Assembly: GCF_900129345.1 (NCBI RefSeq)
Contig: NZ_FQVK01000013.1
Coordinates: 1-64,000 of the forward strand
Direction: 5' to 3'
Length of the DNA: 64,000 bases
From: Ruegeria intermedia
Lineage (GTDB): Bacteria > Pseudomonadota > Alphaproteobacteria > Rhodobacterales > Rhodobacteraceae
The notes below the pieces were generated by a model that was not told the origin of the DNA, searched no databases, and saw nothing but the letters and a program-made list of their open reading frames with translations. Shown here one piece after another: positions 15,883 to 24,229 of the stretch. Position 1 is the first letter of the stretch, and each line of letters opens with the position of its first letter. The position numbers and the translations under genes are program-made.

Positions 15883-16584
15883 GTGAATGCTCACAAACGC
15901 ATAAGTTTTCAGTTTGTTCGTGACGAAGTCAAAAGGCGGATCGAAACCCGTGTCTGGCCACAAGGCACATTGCTGCCGACCGAGACCCAACTGGCCGAGG
16001 AATTCAACTGCGCGCGGGCAACCGTGAACCGGGCGCTGCGCGAACTTGCCGAACAGGGCTTTGTCGAACGCAAACGCAAAAGTGGAACCCGGGTCAAGAA
16101 ACTGCCCAGCAAACAGGCCAAGCTCGAGCTGTCTCTGGTCCGGCAGGTCGTGGAAGACCAGAATGCCGCCTACCGCTATTCGCTTGTGGAACGGAATGTG
16201 GAGCCCAGCCCCGGTTGGCTCAGCTCTCAGCTCCGCCTGCAGGCGGATGCGCGGGTCCTGCATGTGGTCTGCATGCACTATGCGGACAACCGCCCCTTTC
16301 AGCACGAAGAACGGTGGGTCAACATCGCCGCCGTCCCCGAGATCGAAACGGCCGACCTGGAGCAGACATCGCCGCATGAATGGTTGCTGGACGCCGCGCC
16401 GTTTTCGGTTGCCGAAATCGCCTTCAGCGCCATTTCCGCCGACAGCAGCCTGACTGATTACATGGGCACAACGACCGCAGCGGCGATGATGCAACTGGAG
16501 CGGACCACCTGGAAGGACGGGGTGCCATTGTCCTTTGCCCGCATGACCTTCCACCCCGGATACTGCATCCGCACCCGGTACTGA
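15883..16584 (+). CDS. GntR-family regulator with UTRA domain (HutC-like)
   Basis: A 233-residue regulator: winged helix in residues about 10-75 (LLPTETQLAEEFNCARATVNRALRELAEQGFVERKRKSGTRV) and a UTRA ligand-binding domain from about 90 (VLHVVCMHYADNRPFQHEERWVN; MMQLERTTWKDGVPLSFARMTFHPGYCIRTRY). The UTRA part resembles histidine-utilisation repressors, but no hut genes are present, so the ligand is open. It is divergent from the class V aminotransferase, the most likely target along with its own gene. Its stop is 3 bases from the convergent Lrp gene. Confidence 0.9.
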   Translation: MNAHKRISFQFVRDEVKRRIETRVWPQGTLLPTETQLAEEFNCARATVNRALRELAEQGFVERKRKSGTRVKKLPSKQAKLELSLVRQVVEDQNAAYRYSLVERNVEPSPGWLSSQLRLQADARVLHVVCMHYADNRPFQHEERWVNIAAVPEIETADLEQTSPHEWLLDAAPFSVAEIAFSAISADSSLTDYMGTTTAAAMMQLERTTWKDGVPLSFARMTFHPGYCIRTRY

Positions 16585-16587
16585 AAC

Positions 16588-17046
16588 CTAGCCGATTGGC
16601 CCCGGCCGACGTTCTTCGCTCAGAAGCACGTTGGCTTCGACATCCCCGGCCCCGGGCAGCGTCATGATGCGGCGGCGCAGAACGCGCTCGAAATCCGCTA
16701 GGTCACGCGCCACCACGCGCAGCCGATAATCATACAGGCCCAGAACGTGTTCCACGGTCTGCACCTCGGGGATGGCGCTGACGGCGCGTTCGAAGTCCTC
16801 GAGGCTGACCTGGCCTTTGCGCGCCAGCTTGACGCCCAGAAATACGATGACGCCGAACCCCAGCGCCTCGGCGTTCAGGCGCAGCCGGCGCCCCTTGATG
16901 ACGCCCGCCTGTTCCAGCCGCCGGATCCGGCGCCAGGTGGCGGGTTGCGACAGCCCGAACCGGCGCCCCAGCGCCCCTGCGCTCTGCGTGGCGTCCTGCG
17001 CGAGGGCGCGCAGCAGTTTGCGGTCCAGTTCATCCAGTTGGATCAT
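16588..17046 (-). CDS. Lrp/AsnC-family regulator (second of a tandem pair)
   Basis: A 152-residue leucine-responsive-type regulator. The N-terminal winged helix is LDELDRKLLRALAQDATQSAGALGRRFGLSQPATWRRIRRLEQAGVI, and the C-terminal RAM effector domain includes VQTVEHVLGLYDYRLRVVARDLADFERVL. The start codon overlaps the stop of the upstream Lrp gene (17043-17046, ATGA), so the two are translationally coupled and may form mixed assemblies. Confidence 0.93.
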   Translation of the reverse strand: MIQLDELDRKLLRALAQDATQSAGALGRRFGLSQPATWRRIRRLEQAGVIKGRRLRLNAEALGFGVIVFLGVKLARKGQVSLEDFERAVSAIPEVQTVEHVLGLYDYRLRVVARDLADFERVLRRRIMTLPGAGDVEANVLLSEERRPGPIG

Positions 17047-17498
17047 ACCGGCAGCACCTCGTCCCGCTTGACCCGCGCTATGTGCATCAGGGCCTCGATA
17101 TCGGCGATATGCGGCAGGGTCAGGATTCGGTCGCGATAGACCTGTTGATAATGCGCCATGTCCCGCGCGATGACGGACAGACGGACATCGACCCGGCCCA
17201 GAAAGGTCTGGATCTCGATCACCTCGGGCACCTTGCGGGCGGCTTCGGTGAATTCGTCGAAGGCGCGCGGCTGGGTCTTGTCCAGCGTCACCCGCAACGA
17301 CACCTCGACCGCATAGCCCATGGCGGCCCAGTCGATCACGGCCTCCTGCCCCTGAATGATCCCGGCGGCCTGCATCTTTTCGATCCGGCGCCAGCAGACG
17401 CCGTTGCTGATCCGGCAGCGCTCGGCCAGTTCGGCGGTGCTCAGGCTTGGGTCGGCCTGGAAATGGCGCAGGATGCGGCGATCTATGTCGTCCAGCAT
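17043..17498 (-). CDS. Lrp/AsnC-family regulator (first of a tandem pair)
   Basis: A 151-residue Lrp-type protein opening MLDDIDRRILRHFQADPSLSTAELAERCRISNGVCWRRIEKM, with a RAM domain (VIEIQTFLGRVDVRLSVIARDMAHYQQVYRDRI). A start at 17519 would add MKKSEKF; the shorter form matches the family's usual opening. The pair is divergent from ilvC, across about 130 bases, and the position suggests control of branched-chain amino acid synthesis, though related pairs elsewhere control other amino acid genes. Confidence 0.92.
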   Translation of the reverse strand: MLDDIDRRILRHFQADPSLSTAELAERCRISNGVCWRRIEKMQAAGIIQGQEAVIDWAAMGYAVEVSLRVTLDKTQPRAFDEFTEAARKVPEVIEIQTFLGRVDVRLSVIARDMAHYQQVYRDRILTLPHIADIEALMHIARVKRDEVLPV

Positions 17499-17500
17499 GA

Positions 17501-18652
<1,152 letters not shown>

Positions 18653-18672
18653 GCCCCGAACGGCTTGGACCC

Positions 18673-18698
18673 AAGGGCGGCCCCGGTGGCCGCCCTTT
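18673..18698 (+). terminator. Rho-independent terminator of ilvC
   Basis: AAGGGCGGCC and GGCCGCCCTT form a 10-bp stem around CCGG, ending in TTTT. Confidence 0.9.
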
Positions 18699-18725
18699 TC
18701 ATGCAGAACGGATGAACGCGCACGG

Positions 18726-19628
18726 ATGGTGCCTCAACCCGACATACGCGACTGGAGCGGCGTCATAGCCCTGGGCCTGATCTGGGGCGGCACCTTCATG
18801 GTCGTCGCGATGGCGTTGGAAGGCTATGGCCCGATCACGGTGGCCACGGCGCGAACGACGCTGGGCGCGGTGATGCTGCTGGCCTTGATGGGGCTGTCCG
18901 GGCGGAGTATCCCCAGCCTGACACCAGGTCTGGCGTGGTCGGTGATCCTGATCGGCATCCTGTCCACCGCGCTGCCTTTCGTGCTGCTCAGCTGGGGGCA
19001 GCAATATGTACCCTCGGCCTTTGCCGGGCTGTCCATGGCGGCGATTCCGCTGATGGTTCTTCCGCTGGCGCATTTCTTCTCGGATGAACCCCTGAACGCT
19101 CGTCGTTTCGTGGGGGTATCGTTGGGCTTCACCGGAGCGCTGGTGCTTATCGGCCCGGGGCTTGCGCAACTGGGCAGCGGGGCCGAGCCGCTGGCCCAAC
19201 TGGCCTGCATCGGGGCGGCGTTATGCTACTCGGTGGCGTCGATCCTGACCCGCCGCTGCCCGCCGATCGACCCGGTGGTTCTGGCCGCGCTGACATTGGC
19301 GGTGGGCGCGGCGATCCTGCTGCCGATCATGCTGACGACCGAGGGCGTGCCCTCCCCACAGGGCCTGCGCCCCACGCTGGCGCTGATCGTGCTGGGGCTT
19401 GTGCCAACGGCCTTTGCGACCCTGCTACGCGTGTCGATCATTCGCAGCGCCGGGTCGGTCTTCATGACGCTGGTGAATTACCAGGTTCCGATCTGGTCGA
19501 TGATCTTCGGCGCGTGGATCCTGTCCGAGGCACTGCCGCTGCGGTTCTACATCGCGTTGGCGCTGATCCTGACCGGAATGGCCATCAGCCAATGGTTCAG
19601 TCTGCGCAAGATGCTGTTGGGCTACTGA
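18726..19628 (+). CDS. EamA-family DMT transporter
   Basis: A 300-residue inner-membrane protein with ten predicted helices in two EamA repeats ([21 protein letters not shown] ... and [19 protein letters not shown] ...). The family exports amino acids and other metabolites. It follows ilvC but a terminator separates them, so co-transcription is unlikely. Its last 7 bases overlap the convergent glmM. Substrate unknown. Confidence 0.88.
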   Translation: MVPQPDIRDWSGVIALGLIWGGTFMVVAMALEGYGPITVATARTTLGAVMLLALMGLSGRSIPSLTPGLAWSVILIGILSTALPFVLLSWGQQYVPSAFAGLSMAAIPLMVLPLAHFFSDEPLNARRFVGVSLGFTGALVLIGPGLAQLGSGAEPLAQLACIGAALCYSVASILTRRCPPIDPVVLAALTLAVGAAILLPIMLTTEGVPSPQGLRPTLALIVLGLVPTAFATLLRVSIIRSAGSVFMTLVNYQVPIWSMIFGAWILSEALPLRFYIALALILTGMAISQWFSLRKMLLGY

Positions 19629-20968
19629 CGCGCGGCGGCTTCGACTTCGGCCACGATCCCATCAACGACCTGCGTCAAAAGGGCGTCGTCCTCGCATTCC
19701 GCCATCACGCGGATCAGGGGCTCGGTGCCCGACTTGCGGATCAGCAACCGCCCCTGCCCGTTCAGCCGCGCCTCGGCATCGGCGATCGCGGCCTTGACCG
19801 TGTCCGTTTCCAGCGGGGCCTGCCCCTCACCATAGCGCACGTTCTTCAACAGTTGCGGCACCGTCTCGAACTGCTGCGCCAGATCCGAGGCTTTGCGCCC
19901 CGAATTCACCATCTCGGCCAGGAAATGCAGCCCCGCCATCAGGCCATCGCCGGTGGTGGCATAGTCGCTCATGACGATATGGCCGGATTGCTCGCCGCCA
20001 AGGTTGAACCCGCCTTCCCGCATACGCTCGACCACATAGCGGTCACCGACCGCCGTCCGTTCCAGCCGCAGCCCGCGCGCGCCCAGGAACCGCTCGAGCC
20101 CCAGGTTCGACATGACGGTCGCAACAAGCGCGCCGCCTTTCAGCCGTTCGGAAGAGGCCCAGGCGGTGGCCAGAAGGGCCATGAGTTGATCACCATCGGC
20201 GACCTGCCCGGTCTCATCCACGATCACCACCCGGTCGGCGTCACCATCAAGGCAAATGCCCACATCCGCCCCATGCGCCACGACGGCCTCGGCCGCAACG
20301 CGCGGCTGGGTCGAGCCGCAACCCAGGTTGATGTTCTTGCCGTCGGGCGCGGTTCCCACCGGGATCACCTCGGCCCCCAGTTCCCACAGCACCTCGGGTG
20401 CGGTCCGGTGCGCGGCGCCATTGGCGCAGTCGATCACCACCTTCAGCCCGTCCAGCCGCAGATTGCGCGGCAGAGATGACTTGACCCGCTCGCCATAGCG
20501 GAACCGCGCGTCATCGACACGCCGGGCGCGACCGATATTCTGCGCCTGCGCGGGTTCGACACCCGCTTCGATCAACTCTTCGATCTCAAGTTCGGCCTGA
20601 TCGGACAGTTTGAACCCATCGGGGCCGAAGAACTTGATCCCGTTGTCCTCGGCCGGGTTGTGGCTGGCCGAAATCATCACGCCCAGATCGGCCCGCATCG
20701 ACCGGGTCATCAGCCCGACCGCCGGTGTCGGCACCGGCCCCAGCAGCAGCACGTTCATGCCGGTCGAGGTCAGCCCCGCCGTCAGCGCGCTTTCCAGCAT
20801 ATAGCCCGACAGGCGCGTATCCTTGCCGATCACCACCCGGTGAACGCCGGTACGGTCGCGGCGAAAGTACCGCCCTACCGCCGCGCCGATCCGCAACGCC
20901 ATCTCGGCCGTCATGGGATAGGTGTTCGCGGTGCCCCGCACCCCGTCGGTTCCGAACAGCTTGCGCAT
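19622..20968 (-). CDS. glmM: Phosphoglucosamine mutase
   Basis: Interconverts glucosamine-6-P and glucosamine-1-P for UDP-GlcNAc, peptidoglycan and LPS synthesis. The 448-residue protein has all four domains: [20 protein letters not shown] at the start, phosphoserine loop [19 protein letters not shown] (about residues 95-113), Mg2+ loop [14 protein letters not shown], sugar-binding [12 protein letters not shown] and phosphate-binding [14 protein letters not shown]. It lies downstream of folB-folP on the same strand, a common arrangement in alphaproteobacteria. Confidence 0.98.
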   Translation of the reverse strand: MRKLFGTDGVRGTANTYPMTAEMALRIGAAVGRYFRRDRTGVHRVVIGKDTRLSGYMLESALTAGLTSTGMNVLLLGPVPTPAVGLMTRSMRADLGVMISASHNPAEDNGIKFFGPDGFKLSDQAELEIEELIEAGVEPAQAQNIGRARRVDDARFRYGERVKSSLPRNLRLDGLKVVIDCANGAAHRTAPEVLWELGAEVIPVGTAPDGKNINLGCGSTQPRVAAEAVVAHGADVGICLDGDADRVVIVDETGQVADGDQLMALLATAWASSERLKGGALVATVMSNLGLERFLGARGLRLERTAVGDRYVVERMREGGFNLGGEQSGHIVMSDYATTGDGLMAGLHFLAEMVNSGRKASDLAQQFETVPQLLKNVRYGEGQAPLETDTVKAAIADAEARLNGQGRLLIRKSGTEPLIRVMAECEDDALLTQVVDGIVAEVEAAARQ

Positions 20969-21004
20969 TTCTGCTTTCTCCGGTTGGTCCTGCCTGCGAC
21001 CCGA

Positions 21005-22003
21005 TTACCGGACAGCGGCCCACAGACGCAAGGCCTGAGCGGTCTCGGCCACGTCATGCACCCGGATGATCTGCACACCTTGCGACAATCCGGCCAACGC
21101 CACGGCGATTGATCCCGGCGCGCGGGCATCCTTGCGCGGCTCCTTGCCGATCCGGCCGATGAAACCCTTGCGCGACACGCCCAGTAGGATCGGGCAGCCC
21201 AACCCGTGAAACAGGCTGAGACTGCGCAACAGGGTCAGGTTGTGCTCCTCGGTCTTGCCGAACCCGATGCCCGGATCGACGATGATCCGGCCCCGATCCA
21301 GCCCGAGGCCTTCCAGCCAGGCCACCTGCCCGGACAGGAAATCGTAGACGTCCAGCAGAACGTCGTCATAGGTCGGGTTGTCCTGCATCGTGGCCGGATC
21401 GCCCTGCATGTGCATCACGCAGACCGGCGCGTTGATCTCGGCGCAGAAAGCGCCAAGTGCGGGATCGTATGTAAAGCCCGAAACATCGTTGATCAGCCCC
21501 GCCCCGGCCTCGGCCGCGGCCCTGGCCACAGAGGATTTGCGCGTGTCGATCGAGATCAGCGCCGGTGTTTCGGCCCGGATCGCGCGGATCAAGGGCTGGG
21601 TGCGCGCGATCTCTTCGTCCTCGGGCACGAAATCCGCACCGGGGCGCGTGGATTCACCGCCGATGTCCAGAATGGTCGCACCGTGCGCGACCATTTCCCG
21701 GGCCGCTGCACACGCGGCATCAGGCGTGTTGTGCTTGCCACCGTCGGAAAAGCTGTCGGGCGTGGCGTTCAGGATGCCCATGATCTGCGGCTGCGTCATG
21801 TCCAACCCGGCAATCGCGGCGCGCGGTTGCGTCAGCCGGTCGAGCCACGTTTCAGGGATATCGGCGACCGCAACGACCCGGGGGGTCGCGTCACGCTGCA
21901 GACATTCGGCATGGGTGAACCACAGGCTCTGCCCGGCCAGCGGCAAGGCCCCGTCCGGGCGCACAGGCCCGTGTTGCACCAGTGGGCGGTAATAGCGGGT
22001 CAC
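21005..22003 (-). CDS. folP: Dihydropteroate synthase
   Basis: Condenses p-aminobenzoate with hydroxymethyl-dihydropterin pyrophosphate in folate synthesis; the sulfonamide target. The TIM-barrel motifs are present: MGILNATPDSFSDGGKH, ISIDTRKSSVARAAAEAG, LINDVSGFTYDP, IIVDPGIGFGKTEEHN and LLGVSRKGFIGRIG. At 332 residues it has a longer N-terminus (about 70 residues before the first motif) than enterobacterial FolP. The start overlaps the folB stop by 4 bases (ATGA), showing translational coupling; glmM follows 36 bases downstream. Confidence 0.97.
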   Translation of the reverse strand: MTRYYRPLVQHGPVRPDGALPLAGQSLWFTHAECLQRDATPRVVAVADIPETWLDRLTQPRAAIAGLDMTQPQIMGILNATPDSFSDGGKHNTPDAACAAAREMVAHGATILDIGGESTRPGADFVPEDEEIARTQPLIRAIRAETPALISIDTRKSSVARAAAEAGAGLINDVSGFTYDPALGAFCAEINAPVCVMHMQGDPATMQDNPTYDDVLLDVYDFLSGQVAWLEGLGLDRGRIIVDPGIGFGKTEEHNLTLLRSLSLFHGLGCPILLGVSRKGFIGRIGKEPRKDARAPGSIAVALAGLSQGVQIIRVHDVAETAQALRLWAAVR

Positions 22004-22920
22004 AGTTGCGCCTGCTCCACCGGGACCGCACGCAGCGGTGTTTTGGGCGCCTCGGGCAGTTGTCCACCGATCACCAGCATTTCGCTGGCCTCGAACGTGG
22101 CGGCGAACCAGGCGGCCAGCACGACCGCATCCGAGGGCGCCGCCGAAGGCCCATCGACCGCATCCAGAACGATCTTGGACGGTGCCCAGACACAGATCTG
22201 CCCGTTCTTCATGGCCCAGTCCAACTCGGTCCGGGTCGAGACGACGACACAGCGATGATCACGCGCGGCCAGCACCCAGGCGTTCTGCTCGATCGCCAGC
22301 AGGTCGATCCGGCGCTGGGTCATGGCGTGCCCGGTCTGCGGCACCGGCAGATCCGAGGCGCCCACGCACAGGATCAGAGGCCGCTGCCGGCTCTCCAACT
22401 GGTCGATCCAGCCCGACAGGTTGTCCGAGGCAATCGCCGCGTTCGACAGAAAGACCAGCCTGGGATGGGGGCGCTCTTCCTCGATGACATCGTGGTGGAC
22501 TGCATCCTTGCCACGTACGATCTCGACCCCCAATGCGCCGGGGCCCCGGTCCAATTTTTCGATGCGGACAAAAGCCCTTACCGCCTGAGGCTCAAGCAGA
22601 ATCCGCTCGGCGACCCGTTCGGCCAGCGTTTCCAGAAGGTTCAGACGCTCGGCCGCCAGCTCATAGGCGATGGCCTCGGTCACCCGGTCGTAGGACAGGA
22701 TGCGGTCGACGTCATCATCGATCTGCTCGGTCAGCGGGCGCACCTCGACCACGATGTTGAAGCAGATACGCTGGGTAGTGCCCCGTTCGGCCTGAAATGC
22801 ACCGATCTCGACCTCGACGATGTGATCGCGCAGCGAAATGCGATCCAGCGGTCCGCGTGGCGCGGTCGCTTCGGACCGCTCCGACGGGTGCGCAAAGGCA
22901 AGACGGATTTCAGAACTCAT
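22000..22920 (-). CDS. folB: Dihydroneopterin aldolase fused to an amino-acid-kinase-like domain
   Basis: Residues about 25-130 form a FolB domain: ISLRDHIVEVEIGAFQAERGTTQ, VDRILSYDRVTEAI, and LLETLAERVAERILLEPQAVRAFVRIEKLDRG, matching dihydroneopterin aldolase, which releases glycolaldehyde in folate synthesis. FolB is usually about 120 residues; this protein is 306. The extra C-terminal 160 residues (from about VFLSNAAIASD) have the layout of small amino acid kinases: a VGASDLP glycine/acidic loop, RRIDLLAIEQNAWVLA, and PSDAVVLAAWFAATFEASEMLVIGG, similar to the TSDSIAAWLA stretch of MfnE-like kinases. ATG at 22920 precedes MSSEIRLAF; an earlier start adds 25 residues. It couples to folP by a 4-base overlap. 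Confidence 0.8.
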   Translation of the reverse strand: MSSEIRLAFAHPSERSEATAPRGPLDRISLRDHIVEVEIGAFQAERGTTQRICFNIVVEVRPLTEQIDDDVDRILSYDRVTEAIAYELAAERLNLLETLAERVAERILLEPQAVRAFVRIEKLDRGPGALGVEIVRGKDAVHHDVIEEERPHPRLVFLSNAAIASDNLSGWIDQLESRQRPLILCVGASDLPVPQTGHAMTQRRIDLLAIEQNAWVLAARDHRCVVVSTRTELDWAMKNGQICVWAPSKIVLDAVDGPSAAPSDAVVLAAWFAATFEASEMLVIGGQLPEAPKTPLRAVPVEQAQL

Positions 22921-23022
22921 GGCACGGGCCTTTTCGGGCAGCTTGGACAGATTTGCCCAAATTATTCGTTGGGCGCGGCTATAGCACTCAAACAAACGCC
23001 ATTCCAGCCGCCGAAAGCGGCG

Positions 23023-23250
23023 TCAGGTGACGCGGTACCAGCTCATCTTACCAGACATGGCATGGTCCAGCATGCGGCAATGCAGCAACCAGTTGCCCGG
23101 GTTGTCGGTGACCCGCGCGATCTCGCGGGTTTCGCCCCGTTCGACCAGAACCGTGTCGCGCCACGGGCCAAGACTTCCGTCCGACAAGATCAGCCGAAAG
23201 TTGTGGCCATGCAGGTGCATGGCGTGCGCAAAGGCGGTGTCGTCGGAGCA
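23023..23250 (-). pseudogene. C-terminal remnant of a multicopper oxidase
   Basis: About 75 residues match the end of a type 3 multicopper oxidase: FAHAMHLHGHNFRLILSDG, then GNWLLHCRMLDHAMSGKMSW. The first is the intact H-L-H-G-H copper-binding motif; the second should read HCHxxxHxxxGM, but the middle His is Arg and the axial Met position is Lys, so the type 1/type 3 copper set is broken. The frame upstream shows no oxidase sequence and no suitable start. This is the tail of a deleted gene; the remaining frame (to 23394) is probably not translated usefully. Confidence 0.75.
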
Positions 23251-23400
23251 GCCAAGGCCTATGTCGGAGAAGCCGCAAGCGCAGCGGCGGATTTCAGAAG
23301 GTCTCGGCGGCTTGGTTTCATTGCGGGTCTCCTTTCCCGCGACATAGCCTGCCCTCACCCCCGCGCCACCAAGAATCCCGCGCGGGTGCGTCAATGCGCG

Positions 23401-24042
23401 CTAGTTGCTCGCCGTGCGGTAATTGTGACGGTAGAAGATGTGAACCCCGATCCGTGCGGTTTCTTTGTAGACCCGCGCCCAGGACGGGCGAACCGCCGTT
23501 GTGTGGTAATGCGTGGCCCCGGACGTCAGCGGTTTTCCGGCGCCGTCCAGAACCAGACGGGCCACCTTGGAAACGCGCTCATAGGCTTTCTTTTCCCGGA
23601 TCACTTCCTTGTGGCCGTCGCAAGTATAGGTGAACTGACATTGATACTTCTTGCCCGTACCCTGCCGGATGACGCCGCACACCGTGTCGGGAAAGCGGCT
23701 GCTCTCAACCCGGTTCATGATCACCTCGGCCACGGCGAATTGGCCCCGCACGCTTTCGCCGCGAGCCTCGAAATACAAGGCCTCGGCCAGGCATTTCAGA
23801 TCTTCGCCACCGGTCGCCTCGGGCAGTTGATCCAACCACGCCTTCGAGTATTTCACCTCGACGGGCGCAGACTTTTTTCTGGGCTGAAACAGCTTGAAAT
23901 AGTCGCGGAAACTCTGGCCCGGCAACTCGTTGCGGGTCACCAGTTCGCGCTTGGCACCATCGGTACCGTCCCGATCGGCAACAGACGCGCTCGGCAGCAC
24001 GGTTGCCGCCGAAATGGCAACAGCCAGTATGAAACGTATCAT
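23401..24042 (-). CDS. SleB-like cell wall hydrolase, exported
   Basis: A 213-residue protein with a signal peptide (MIRFILAVAISAATVLPSASVA) and a C-terminal Hydrolase_2 (SleB-type) domain: CLAEALYFEARGESVRGQFAVAEVIMNRV, FPDTVCGVIRQG, CQFTYTCDGH and GATHYHTTAVRPSW. The glutamate of ALYFEARGE is the expected catalytic residue. It likely cleaves peptidoglycan in the periplasm; SleB proper is a lytic transglycosylase in spores, but here the role would be wall turnover. The start at 24042 is used because the signal peptide begins there. Confidence 0.88.
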   Translation of the reverse strand: MIRFILAVAISAATVLPSASVADRDGTDGAKRELVTRNELPGQSFRDYFKLFQPRKKSAPVEVKYSKAWLDQLPEATGGEDLKCLAEALYFEARGESVRGQFAVAEVIMNRVESSRFPDTVCGVIRQGTGKKYQCQFTYTCDGHKEVIREKKAYERVSKVARLVLDGAGKPLTSGATHYHTTAVRPSWARVYKETARIGVHIFYRHNYRTASN

Positions 24043-24229
24043 CAGATAACCTCGCACAGGCACTTCACGCGCCAAACCCTCCCCCGGCGGGCGCGACCGG
24101 GGGTTTAGCCCAAAAGGGGGCGAAGGTCCATATGCGATAGAGCAGCAGGAAATTTCCCGCCTGCGCAGCCCGAACGGATCGGGCCGAACACCATCCCAAA
24201 CCCACTATTCTTAGGGCCCAAGCCGACTG

